NCBI GenBank assembly: GCA_003508835.1
Contig: PUFA01000068.1
Location: 1,488,001-1,552,000, forward strand
Reading direction: 5' to 3'
DNA: 64,000 nt
From: Eonycteris spelaea
Taxonomy: Eukaryota; Chordata; Mammalia; Chiroptera; Pteropodidae
Shown one piece after another: positions 37,552-48,457 of this stretch. Position 1 is the stretch's first letter, and every line of letters starts with the position of its first letter. A program made the position numbers and the translations under genes. The notes beneath the pieces were generated by a model. It saw nothing but the letters and a program-made list of their open reading frames with translations. It had not been told where the DNA came from and did no database searches.

Positions 37552-38489
37552 GTTGTGATTTGATCCCAGTACAGTATCTCCGCTGGGGTGACCCTGAGCC
37601 CATTGCAGCTGTGGGTTTGCCTGCCTTGGCCTGCTGGCCACCTTGTTTGTTACCGCAGTCTTCATCATTTACCGTGACACGCCAGTAGTCAAGTCCTCCA
37701 GCAGGGAACTCTGCTACATTATCCTTGCTGGCATCTGCCTAGGCTACTTATGTACCTTCTGCCTCATTGCAAAGCCCAAACAGATTTATTGCTACCTTCA
37801 GAGAATTGGCATTGGTCTCTCCCCAGCCATGAGCTACTCAGCTCTTGTAACCAAGACCAACCGTATTGCGAGGATCCTGGCTGGCAGCAAGAAGAAGATC
37901 TGTACCAAAAAGCCCCGATTCATGAGTGCCTGTGCCCAGCTAGTGATTGCTTTCATTCTCATATGCATCCAGTTGGGCATCATCGTTGCCCTCTTTATAA
38001 TGGAGCCTCCTGATATAATGCACGACTACCCAAGCATTCGGGAAGTCTACCTGATTTGTAATACCACCAACCTAGGAGTTGTCACTCCTCTTGGATACAA
38101 TGGGTTGCTGATTTTGAGCTGTACCTTCTATGCTTTCAAGACCAGAAATGTCCCAGCTAACTTCAACGAAGCCAAGTATATCGCCTTCACAATGTACACC
38201 ACCTGCATTATATGGCTGGCCTTCGTGCCCATCTACTTTGGCAGCAACTATAAAATCATCACCATGTGCTTCTCGGTCAGCCTCAGTGCCACGGTGGCAC
38301 TGGGCTGCATGTTTGTGCCGAAGGTGTACATCATCCTGGCCAAACCAGAGAGAAACGTGCGCAGCGCCTTCACCACTTCCACCGTGGTGCGCATGCACGT
38401 GGGGGATGGCAAGTCCTCCTCCGCAGCCAGCAGATCCAGCAGCCTGGTCAACCTGTGGAAGAGGAGAGGTCCTCTGGGGAAACCCTAAG
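37552..38489 (+). CDS. GRM5: GRM5 exon: seven-transmembrane domain and proximal tail (two one-base deletions)
   Basis: This exon encodes residues 564-876 of mGlu5, the Gq/11-coupled core of the receptor. The acceptor is TGTCTCTGCAG and the donor CTAAG|GTAAAA. It starts with CDLIPVQYLRWGDPEPIAAV. Helix 1 follows after a frame break, then TM2 (ELCYIILAGICLGYLC), TM3 (QRIGIGLSPAMSYSALVT), the second intracellular loop (KTNRIARILAGSKKKICTKK), TM4, TM5, TM6 (CIIWLAFVPIYFGSN) and TM7 ending PKVYIILAKPE. Allosteric-pocket residues Ser654, Pro655, Tyr659, Val740, Asn747, Thr781, Trp785, Phe788, Tyr792, Ser809 and Ala810 are present, as is the Cys644-Cys733 pair. The tail has the TTST site equivalent to rat Ser839/Thr840. 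The exon is 938 bp where 940 is required for the phases: one base is missing near 37614 (codon 585) and one near 38468 (codon 870). As written, the frame meets TAG at 37686-37688. Confidence 0.93.
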
Positions 38490-40109
38490 GTAAAAACTGT
38501 GAGGGGGCCCTATTGCTGAAGCAGTGTCGTTTGCTTCCTGGGTCTCTTAAATGGAAAATATCTGAGTGAATGAAAATGTGGGAGCCAGGGCTCTGGGAAA
38601 GGGGCTTTGAACATTTTCACTGAATGGCTTTTCTGAGGTTAATTGGATGTGGACCCAGTGACTTAGGCCAAGGCCAGAAGCATACATGTTGAGATCTCTG
38701 ATAAAGCAAAGAGTTACAGCAAAAGGAGAGTGAGGTTGGCAAGGTAGGAAGAGCACAACTAAGTCACTGAACCAAGCAAGGTGAGGTCCTCCAGCTCCTG
38801 AGGGACAGGGATATTCTGTGGGCTATATTTTAGTTCACCAGAAAAGAGTGGAGAAAATTATTGTTAACAAGATTATGTGAGAGCAGAATACCAAGAGCCT
38901 TACACACCCAACTGTACTTGCTTGTGCCTAAACCTTTTTCAAGCTAGTGAGCCCTTGACTGCCTATTCCATAGAGAGATGAGAATGTAGGATTTATATTT
39001 TAGTTCTTAATGGGTAACTTGAAATCTTTGAGAAATGTCTAAGTCTTTGAGAAAAGTCTAAGTTATAAAACAATAAAACAATAATCTCCCTAAACGACCA
39101 GCTAGTTTCCCAGGTTTTCTGTTGCCCATACCACCCAGTTCAGTATCACAAGTATAGTTATTGGGTATTACTATCTGAAAAGAATCCGAAGCCAACAGCC
39201 AATGATTTTTCACGTGAAGGACTTCTTATGTGATAAATGCCCCCTAAAGCACTTCAAAAAGGCAATGAGATCATCTTATCGGTGGTTTGGAAACACATTT
39301 GGAGGTATTAAAAAGGCTATATAAATTGATGAATTGGGAATAAAGATCTCTATATAAGAAGAACATATCAAAAGAGGTGGTCAGGCCATAACCTGCCAAA
39401 TCTATAGATATTTAACAATTTTCCTAAAATCTATAAATAAATAAATGGAAGAGAAATATCTTTTAAATGCAAGATAAATAGCTTAATAATATTCTTGAAT
39501 AATTCTTGAATATTTTTGAATAATTTCATTTAGCCTGCATGAAAAGTTCTATTTTTCTACTAGCCCTAATTCTTTAAAGCCTGAATCATGGTGATGTTTT
39601 TATCTATAATTAAAGACATTGTGTCTGCTGAGTATTGAAAAGGACTCCTAAGATCTTTGGAGTTTATCAACGTGGCCCAATTCATTTGCATTATGCACTT
39701 GGAGCCTTGCCTCTTTCGATTCGTTTCTGACTCCTGAATGCTTTTCATCTCTTTCCATGTACCTTGTGCAAGGTAGTCATCTGAATTGTACACCTTGGGA
39801 AAGAAAACTGTGCCTTTTACTCCTTCAGGAAATCCTAGAGATATCACGGTCTGTGCACCTTCTGAATCCCCAACCTGCTCACATATTTTCCACTTGCCTT
39901 CCTTACTCTTCTTTAAACATTCTTTTTTTGGAAATATCTACAAGATCAGCCTTTGATTTTGTCTAATAAAATTTATTTTTTCAAACTTATTTCATCAGCC
40001 TTTCTTTAAACTCATTCTATAAATAATATTTTCCTTGGCATTCTCATAGATAAAACAGATTGCCAGTGACAGAACTGTGGGTCTGTGCCTGTGCTCCCCA
40101 AAAGCTCAC

Positions 40110-40330
40110 CAGGGCAGGATCCTTAGGAGAGACAGTATGGAGCGACAGCGAAGAGCACTGGCTTTGTAGCAAGTTTCCCCTGATTTTGAATACTGACACT
40201 GCTATTTCTTCTCTCTGAGCCTTAGTTTTATCGTCTGCCAAATTGAGTTCATATCACCTACCTCATAGGATTGTAAAGAGTGAGAGAAATAATATGTGTA
40301 AAGTCCAGGAACACAGTAGATGCTTGATTG
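40110..40330 (+). repeat. MIR SINE, first of two adjacent copies
   Basis: 'agacagtatggagcgacagc gaagagcactggctttg' is followed by 'ttcttctctctgagccttag', 'cacctacctcataggattgt' and 'acacagtagatgcttg'. It is nearly full length and in the same orientation as the next copy. Confidence 0.8.
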
Positions 40331-40545
40331 ACAGTAGCAGAGTGCAGAGCTAGACAGCCCTGGGATTGAATCTTGGCAGCATCACTTACCAGGTGAGTAA
40401 CTAGAGGCAAATCACTGAACTTCTCTATACCTTGATTGGAGATGATAAAATACTTCATCTAGTGGTTGTGAGACTAAATTAGTTAATACATGTAAAATGT
40501 ATGCCATATAGTAAGCATGTCTTAAGCATTTGTTATTATTGTTAA
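40331..40545 (+). repeat. MIR SINE, second of two adjacent copies
   Basis: A second MIR starts immediately downstream: 'acagtagcagagtgcagagc tag', 'ccctgggattgaatcttggc', 'aatcactgaacttctctata', 'taatacatgtaaaatgtatg'. Confidence 0.75.
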
Positions 40546-40769
40546 CCAAGTTAACAACTGTCAGTCTTCTTCCATACATGAAAATCTCTGCATCAGGTAT
40601 GCAACCAGGATGATCTTAATAACAAAGGAAGCATTATAAAAAGCAGTACAGATCTAGAAACACATTGATTATACAGACTGGGTCTTCCAGAGCATCCGTT
40701 TCTTTACATTACCCAAATCCTTGGCGAACTGTGGAGGACATCCTTTGTCTCAATTTAAGCAGAATAAGC

Positions 40770-40895
40770 TCCTGGGGAGGGAGGGCCTTGTCTGTGTTGC
40801 TCATTACTATGCCTCCAGTGCCTGGAAGTACTGAGAAATGTGCTTGGCATAGAGAAGACACTCAATAATCATTTGTCGGTATGTTTGTGGAACGA
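40770..40895 (+). repeat. L2 LINE 3' end remnant, sense
   Basis: 'gggagggccttgtctgtgtt', 'ctatgcctccagtgcctgga' and 'agaagacactcaataatcat ttgt' match the L2 terminus. Confidence 0.65.
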
Positions 40896-41904
40896 ATAGA
40901 TTTGAGGAGGTAATCATGTGGTAGGAGGAATTTTTTTGCTTGTCTGCAAGTATGCATGCTACTACCCTCTAGTGGTTCTACTTTCATAAAATTAAGCCTC
41001 CAGTGATCTGTATTACAAATATCCCTTGCACTCTATGGTCATCAGTTTCTGCTAAAGAATCAGGTCTTTGATTCCAAACCCATTCATCTCATGTTTTGCT
41101 ACAATTCTAATGTTCTTCTAGTAACATTAGATTACGGTTTTCAACTATGTCACTCCTACTTTAGTAAACAAAGGGGCAACACAGACAACAAAATTTACTG
41201 ATGGTGCCAGGATCTTTAGCAATATTTTACCACATACTTATTGATAACTGAATTTTGCAGTCAGTACATTTGGATATTAGACTATAAAAGAGAGTAAGAA
41301 GGGACTTTTAGAAATTGTCGAGGTTTCTATATGCAGTCTTGGCAAATCCAGGTCTAGCTATATGATCATGTATTCATAGCTGAGGCAGGCTATAGTCAAG
41401 TTATATAGAGACTTCTGTTTTCCCATTAACCAAGCTATTCAGGCTGGAACCTACTTTTGATATGGAAAAGGCCAGAGAAAATATTATATCCTTGCATCAC
41501 ATATATGCCAAACATGTTCCCCCTTTTAAGCTACAATCCTAAGAAATACATGAGATTCAAACTAAAATTCCTTTCCTCTATACCTCCCTGAGCTCTGAAA
41601 TTAGGTATTTCTTCTCTGTGATCCAAAATCAAAATGGTCAGAACTCTAATATATTGTTTATCATATTGTCAAATATACCTGGTTATGTATGGACTTACCT
41701 CTCTTTTTAGTTTATGATTTTATAAAAGCTAGTGTGTATCACATTGCTGTCATATTGTAGCTTAAATAATGACCAACAAGTGAACTTAGGTGCTTCTGAT
41801 AGATTCACATTTTATTCTAAATTACCTCAGTTATGTTCCTCTGGCTTGAATTCTGTAATACGCCAATGAGCCCATCTATTGGGATCTAAGGTGCTATAAG
41901 AATT

Positions 41905-42050
41905 TGAGCAAGGTACTTCAGTCCATTTCCTCACTGCAGAAATGTAGGTAAATAAATTCCGCTGTGAGGAGTAAGTGAAGTGAGATGTTAAATGCTTAGT
42001 ATCAGCACATAGAAAGCCCTCAATAAATTGTAGATAAACCTTTTGGAAAT
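41905..42050 (+). repeat. MIR SINE 3' half
   Basis: 'ggtacttcagtccatttcct', 'gtgaagtgagatgttaaatg' and 'cacatagaaagccctcaata' in MIR order. Confidence 0.5.
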
Positions 42051-42504
42051 GTGTTCAGCTGAGAGTAAGATTAAGCCTGATTTTCAGAGGCCTATATGAT
42101 GTGTTTGGGTTTCATTTTCCTCATGTCACAAGAAATCTGCAGATAGACTGCTCCTGGTGTTCCTCTAAGACTCAGTGATGCCATAGCTAACATCCCTGCT
42201 ATTCTATACACTTTTTATTAGTAATTACATGATAACTGTCAGAGTCCCATAGCAATTGCCTTTATGTCTCATTGGCCAAAATTGTCTCGTATCGCTATCC
42301 CTAGCTGCATGAGTATAAGAAAGTGTACATTTGTTTAGCTTTTACATCCTCCATAATGGAAACTGGAAGGGAGAATGAGGTGGTGTCAAGTTCTTATTGG
42401 GTAAACCAATAAATAGTGCCTACCATGGAAAGGGGCAGTACCTAATAGTAAGGATAGTAGTAGTAATAGTAACAGAATTTTAGTGGCCGCAAAATATCAA
42501 AAAT

Positions 42505-42625
42505 AGAAGCAATAATCATTCCCATTTTTCAGATGAGGAAGTTTAGATCTAGCATGGTTAGAAGATTTGCTCAGAATCTCATGACTAGTAAGTCATGAAG
42601 CAGTTTTTAAATCAGGCCTTAGCTT
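42505..42625 (-). repeat. MIR SINE remnant
   Basis: 'cattcccatttttcagatga ggaag', then 'ctcatgactagtaagtcatg' and 'ttttaaatcaggcc', antisense MIR. Confidence 0.65.
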
Positions 42626-44049
42626 TTTGTCATTTGAGCTGAGCATTTCCCAGAATGTATACTTTGGAAAGCTAGTCTTACAAATTGCTCCGTGAAAAAA
42701 AATTTTTTATTTGTTCAAACAAGTTTGAAAAAACTCTGGCTAATGTATTATTGGAGATAAACACTAAGAGGTCTTGCAGGGTAGAAGCCAATTGTTCATC
42801 TGTTAATTTTTTTCAATTCTTTCCCAAGCTTTTTGAACACAGGACTGTTTTTTCAAGTAACTCCCTTAACATTCTGGAGACATTAGTACAAAGGGGGCTC
42901 GCTTTGGAAAACATCAGCATAACAACAACAAAAAGATGTGATTCTAAGGCCTGAAGAATACATCTTATCTTCTGTGAGAAGGGGACAAGGAAGAAGCAGT
43001 TTCCACTTCCAATCATAGAAAGAGATCACTTTTGCTTTCTGAACACCTGAGGGAAGAATAGAGATAATTCTAACAGATCTAGCAAGTTTCTGATACATTA
43101 AATAGGCTCAACCTAGAGCAAAAAAGAAAAGTACCCAAAGTCAGTCATTCAAACACTGAAATAGCAAAGGGAGTGAGTCACTATAGATTTTTTTTTTACA
43201 TAGAAACATGCTATTTATGCCACCAATGTATAGAGGTCCCTGTGATTAACATTTTGGTTCTAGACACTAATTTCCAGCACAACATGGTGCAGCATCAAAT
43301 CATTGTCAAGCAGATAATGCCAGGCTTCCGTTTAAGGCCTTCACTTCAGCTGCAACTTGACAAATGAACACAAATCCAGTTCTGACTTAAATAAAGCATT
43401 GAGTGTGATGAATCTCAAGTTCTGGCTTTATAAGATTCGGAATTTCCAGGATCAAGGGGCTGAGGTTCTAAGATACATTGGGCTTTTCATGGCTAAATTA
43501 ATGGCAGAGGCCTAAAACTCTCAATCATAAATTTTCTCAGAAGGGAAAACCTTCCCTGGGGATTCTGATGGCAGAAACATTAGCTGTGTCTCCACCTTAA
43601 TTTCAGAAACCACCATTTGCCGCTTTTGCTTTAATTAACTAATTAACTTTGCTTTAATTAACATTGTCATGAGGGCCCACTTAGTCTGGTGCTAAAACAA
43701 CTGCTAGTCTTTTTCACATCCATGCACAAATTACAATTTGCCTAGAAAATTGGTTCTCTTGTGTGAATTCCAATATAACCCAACTATTATCAGAGCTTTG
43801 ATGATTTCCGGTTGCTTAGATTCCATTAAGGGGTTATTAATCTATGTGAAGTGATGTTCATGCTATTTCTCCTTCCTTAGAATCTTCTGCCTCTCTCTGC
43901 TATTTCTCCAGATCCTTTCTATCTTCCAAGGCCTAGGTTCTTAATGAAACCCTAACAGATTAAGCAATCTCAAAGAATTTTCCCTCATCTAGACTCAGAA
44001 CATTTACTACGTATAGCGTGTACTTAGCACACATTCCTCACACCTTCTT

Positions 44050-44130
44050 CATTTACTATTCATTCACAAACATTTATTGAGAACTGAGCATTACCAGGCA
44101 CTGTGCTCAGCCCTGGGGATATGGAGGTTG
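44050..44130 (-). repeat. L2 LINE 3' end, antisense
   Basis: 'attcacaaacatttattgag', 'ccaggcactgtgctcagccc tggggata' is a well-kept reversed L2 terminus. Confidence 0.75.
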
Positions 44131-44404
44131 TTTTTTGTACATATGTAATATTTTTACAACTATCTAATGCAGTCATAAAAGTATCCATATTTCCCTTGGT
44201 GCCTAGCACAGTGCCTGACATATTGCAGTGATCAGTAGTAGATGGATTATGAATCTGGAGGGCAGGAGCTTCTTAGGGATCACACCACCATCACAATGAA
44301 AAGACCACTCACTTCGTTGACTTGATTGTCCAGATTTTATCCAATAAAGCTTTGTCCTAAAAATATAAGAAGAAATGCGTTATTCTCTGACCAAACTGTT
44401 TCTT

Positions 44405-44640
44405 TTAATACAGTTTCCTTTCAGTGCCCACTCTGTGCTAAGCACTGCTATAGAGTATGAGGATACATAGATAACTAAAAAAACAGTCTCCCAAGATTTG
44501 GAAACAGATAAACTCAATAAAGTAATACAGTGCTCTGATAGGAGTGTACAAGGGAACAGAGGGGTCCAAAGGTAGAATCAATAAATTCTACATGTTGGTA
44601 ATTAGAAAAACCTTCCAAAGGAACAGGTTCAAACAAGAGA
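44405..44640 (-). repeat. L2 LINE remnant, antisense
   Basis: 'actctgtgctaagcactgct', 'cagtctcccaagatttggaa', 'gaaaaaccttccaaaggaac' in antisense L2 order. Confidence 0.6.
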
Positions 44641-44659
44641 AACTATTTAAACACTGTAG

Positions 44660-45220
44660 TCCTTGCCTAAACGTCTTCAGGTTTCTCCATTAGCTGGGAT
44701 AGGAGAGAGCCAAACTTTCTTTGCCTGGCAGAAAAGGCCCTGGGTGGTAGGACTTCTTTCCCATGGCCAGCCTGGTATCTAGTCACTTCCTACCTGACCT
44801 TCCATACTGACCCACTCACTGTTTTCTGGCTGTCTGGCATCTACTTTTGTGTAAAATACACCAGCCCCATTACCCTCCAGTCTCACTTGGCAAACTCATA
44901 CTCATCGTTGATACTTCTCCTGGAAAGCCTGTACTCACCCTCTCAGACTGCATTAGGTCCCCTCCTTATGATTCAAATGAGCCCTGTGCTTCTTCCTGTA
45001 GAGCATTGATCATCTTGTGTTATAATTAATTACCTGTTTAATTATGTCTCCCTTATACACGTGCACATACACATACACCACTCACACTGTGCTGTGAACT
45101 TATTAAGAAGATGGACCACGTCTTATTTATTTTCTGTGCACCTGGCACCCAGCACAGTGTGAGGCACATAGTGAACACTCAAAAATGTCTGCTAAGTGAA
45201 TGAATGGATGGACAGATGTA
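44660..45220 (+). repeat. L2 LINE remnant, sense
   Basis: 'tgatacttctcctggaaagc', 'tttaattatgtctcccttat', 'agatggaccacgtcttattt', 'cacctggcacccagcacagt' and the end 'gctaagtgaatgaatggatg'. This is one of the better preserved L2 tails here. Confidence 0.8.
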
Positions 45221-45279
45221 TGAATAATGATGTTTTAGCTACATTAGCATTTGCCAGTGAACATTCAAGGACTGAAGAC

Positions 45280-45500
45280 AGTGAATAATTATATTTATCC
45301 AGCACTTGCTATGGACTAGACACTCCTTTAAGCCACTTACATGTATTAACCCTTTTAATCCTTAAAACTGTTCTCATTTTACATATGAGGAAACTGAGGC
45401 AAGTGGAGGCTAATTTATCTGCTCAAGCCCATACAGAGAATAAGTAGAGGGGAAGGATTAGAATAAAGGCAAGCTGGCTTCAGAACACCACTAAATGATG
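45280..45500 (-). repeat. MIR SINE remnant
   Basis: 'agcacttgctatggactaga', 'cttacatgtattaacccttt', 'ttttacatatgaggaaactg aggcaa', 'aagcccatacagagaataag', antisense MIR. Confidence 0.75.
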
Positions 45501-45999
45501 TTCCCCATTCCAGTGCTTGATAAGCTGTTGCCTGAACTGAGAAAAACTGGATTGAATGGGTGTGAAGACTCACCCCCAAGGAGTTTCCCTGAAAACTGCT
45601 CCCTAGATCTATTTTGCACTGTACTTTCTAAAGGTATGTGGTCATACCTTTAACTGAGCCTGATTTTATTTGCTTTTTTGCTACATGAATAAACACATAG
45701 AAACCTCTGATATAAAATTTGAACTTTAAAAACTACCTGAAATTTTTCTGTTTAGTGCATTTTTAAATATCTATGTAGGTTTTTTTGGGAGAAAAACATC
45801 TGACTAATTTTTGCTACTTAAAATATGTATTATGCTTAATATTGTCCTTTTATTGTAAGTAAGAATTATGAATATCTATACTATTTTCCTGTGTAATTCT
45901 ACTTTTTGAGGTGGGGGGGGTATGCCTAATCTCATATAAAAGCTCATGAAACAAGCAAGGAATCCTAACATTTCCCACCTTGGTTCAGATCAGTTTAAT

Positions 46000-46290
46000 C
46001 CCAACCAATATTTGTAGAGCGCTCACTATATCTTGGGTATACTGCTGAGTTCTAGGGGTAAAAAGACGAATAAGTCACAGATCCTACCCTTAGAAGTAGT
46101 CCACAGGGTAGTGGAGAAGACCAGAACATATACAAGTCATTAATTCTTATAATGTATGAAATGATAAAGGAGAGAATGCACAGGAAAGCCAGAGGTCACT
46201 AATGAGGGTACTTTGTTCAATCCGGAGGTTTCCAGAAAGGCTTCTTGGAAGGGTGATGCCTAGGATGATGAGGAGAGCCAGGCCAAAACC
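46000..46290 (-). repeat. L2 LINE remnant, antisense
   Basis: 'tatttgtagagcgctcacta', 'aaaaagacgaataagtcaca', 'gtccacagggtagtggagaa', 'aaggcttcttggaagggtga' in antisense L2 order. Confidence 0.65.
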
Positions 46291-47094
46291 ACAGGATACT
46301 GTGTTCTGGGGAATGACATTAAATAGGGCCCAGTGATGTGGAACAACATGGTGCATGCAGGAAATTACAGCGTATAAGATGCGAGTCCACAGGTGACAGG
46401 AAAGAGGCTGGGGAAGCTGATAGGGAAGAGGTTTAGCCTGAGGAGCTGTCAGCTCACCGCCTTCCATTTCCCTTGATTTCCCTTCAGTAACCGCTTCTCT
46501 CTGTTTAACCTCCCTACCATTAGACATGCAATTTCCTCATACTCATGACTGCCTCCCAAAACCAACCTGAGGTCTCCCTATCCATCCCCAACCAAAACTT
46601 TTATGTCCTCACCCTTTCCCTCTGCTAAAGAATAAATTAATTTGTGCTATTACAATAATGATTACTAGTGACTTGTTTCATCCTTTTGAGACACGTAATA
46701 AAGCCCTTTATTTGGTACATATTTAATAAGTAGTAGAACCACAATTTGGGATTTGAACCCAAGTTTGTATGTCTCCAAAGTTATATTTCATTCTAATATT
46801 GCCTTTCTCATGGATTCATTTCCTCAACCATGAATCTCATATTGTTGCTGTTGTTTATAAACAATGTCACTGTGAATGTATCTCTGCCACATAAAATATT
46901 CATATTTTGATTCTGATTTTTATTCCCCCAAAAATAACCCTAAAGGTGACCTTTTTTAAATTTTATTTATTTTTATTTTTTATTTTTTTGGTGTTGAGGC
47001 AGATCAGTCAAGGTGACTTCATGGAACAACGTACCTGTCGGTGCCTCTCATGTGATAACCTGATAGAATTAGTGTGTGTAGAGAAGTGAGCCTT

Positions 47095-47275
47095 ATCAGA
47101 AAAGATATGGAATCCAACCCTGGCTCTGCCACTTACAAGCTGGGACCTTAGACAAAGCACTTAACTCTCAGAGCCTCTGGAAAATGAGGATGGGAAATAT
47201 TCATTAAACTCTGTTATGTTCACAGGGTCATCGTGAGCAGAGTATGTCCCACGTTTCAGGTTCATGAAATGGGAG
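47095..47275 (+). repeat. MIR SINE remnant
   Basis: 'ctggctctgccacttacaag ctg', 'caaagcacttaactctcaga', 'tctggaaaatgaggatggga', 'cacagggtcatcgtgagcag'. Confidence 0.7.
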
Positions 47276-48388
47276 TCTCTGTTTTTTCTAATCATGGAAG
47301 CATCTCAGTGGGTGTCTACCCCAAATATAGCTCTCATTGTGTAAAATGAGGAGGTTCTATGGCATCATTCTTCAGGAAAGCTACTGAAATGGAAATATTT
47401 GACTTTGGAATCTGGCCTGAATTACTGGTAAATCATTACTCTATCCTGGGGCCCACTGCCCCCAAATTTCCATTATATTCTTAGGTGGTAAATTAAGAAG
47501 TTTCTGTTATAGTGCTTTTTTTTTTTTAGAAATCAGGTTTCCCCAGGTTTAAAGGTGATTTGCAGGTTTAGCCATTTTTCTCATTTCCCTTGTGGTTTTG
47601 GCAGTACATTTATATTTCTTCATGAAAAAAATTGATTTTTAACTTGGCCCAGAATATATGGATTCATTTTTCCTAATGTCTAGAAACTAAATAGCAAATC
47701 ACTGTAGTAAATTTTATACATGACATAATATCAAGCTCTCTTTGGAGAAGCAAGTGTGTGCTCACATGTGTTCACTAATGCTTATCCCCCCCCCCCAAAA
47801 AAAAAAGGCACTTGGAGGAAGTCATCACAACATCCTTCATGTGCACGAGCCTGCCTGGCCTGGCTCTCGGTCATCACAACAGCACTCTCCACATGGTAGG
47901 AGCTGCCAGAGAACAGGACTCTCCCCATGCTGAGTTAAAGTGGCACAGCCAAAACTGTAAACCAATAATGCTGTTTCCTCTACTTTGTTATTAAGGTGGC
48001 TTTTTTCGTTGTAGAAAAAAAATAGAGACCATGACTTGGTAAACGAGCAAAGATCTGTCACTAATCTTGCTCTTCCAAAACAAATAGTAACTGAAAAGAA
48101 AAGCACTTGCCTGGTGAACCACATGAAGCTCCCAGTGATGATAAGGATAATTACAATCAGCATTTGTTAAGCAAGGCCCAATCATGTGTGAGACCCTGTT
48201 ATGCATTTTACATATTAGCGTCTTATGTAATAAAGCTCCCCAACCCATCTGGAACTCAAATTAATGACCCTATCCTGACGGCAATATTGGCTTTAAAAAA
48301 ACATCTTGGCTCAAGCTAAGAGAGAGGAGATTTTGGTCTTCACACAAAACTCCTATGAGGTTCCATGACATTTTAGAAGGTTCTACTC

Positions 48389-48391
<3 letters not shown>

Positions 48392-48455
<64 letters not shown>
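48392..48455 (+). repeat. (CT)n microsatellite, about 32 units
   Basis: A perfect CT run of about 64 bases. The minus-strand open frame made of Arg-Glu dipeptides over it is an artefact. Confidence 0.97.

Positions 48456-48457
<2 letters not shown>

Noticed and set aside
37643..38488. A single 281-codon open frame taken as a complete gene
   Set aside because: It starts at a TTG inside helix 1 and ends at a stop made by the second frame break. It is the middle of the GRM5 transmembrane exon, not a separate gene.
37552..38489. A processed or unitary GRM5 pseudogene
   Set aside because: All four exons sit in order with introns and intact splice sites, and the protein is nearly unchanged apart from two single-base deletions. 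A processed copy is excluded and a decayed one is unlikely.
38072..38519. Long open frames in other frames and on the minus strand over the transmembrane exon
   Set aside because: They overlap the strongly conserved mGlu5 reading frame and encode low-complexity peptides; they are shadows of its codon composition.
46147..46527. A 126-codon minus-strand open frame
   Set aside because: Much of it lies in an antisense L2 remnant and the rest shows no recognisable protein feature.
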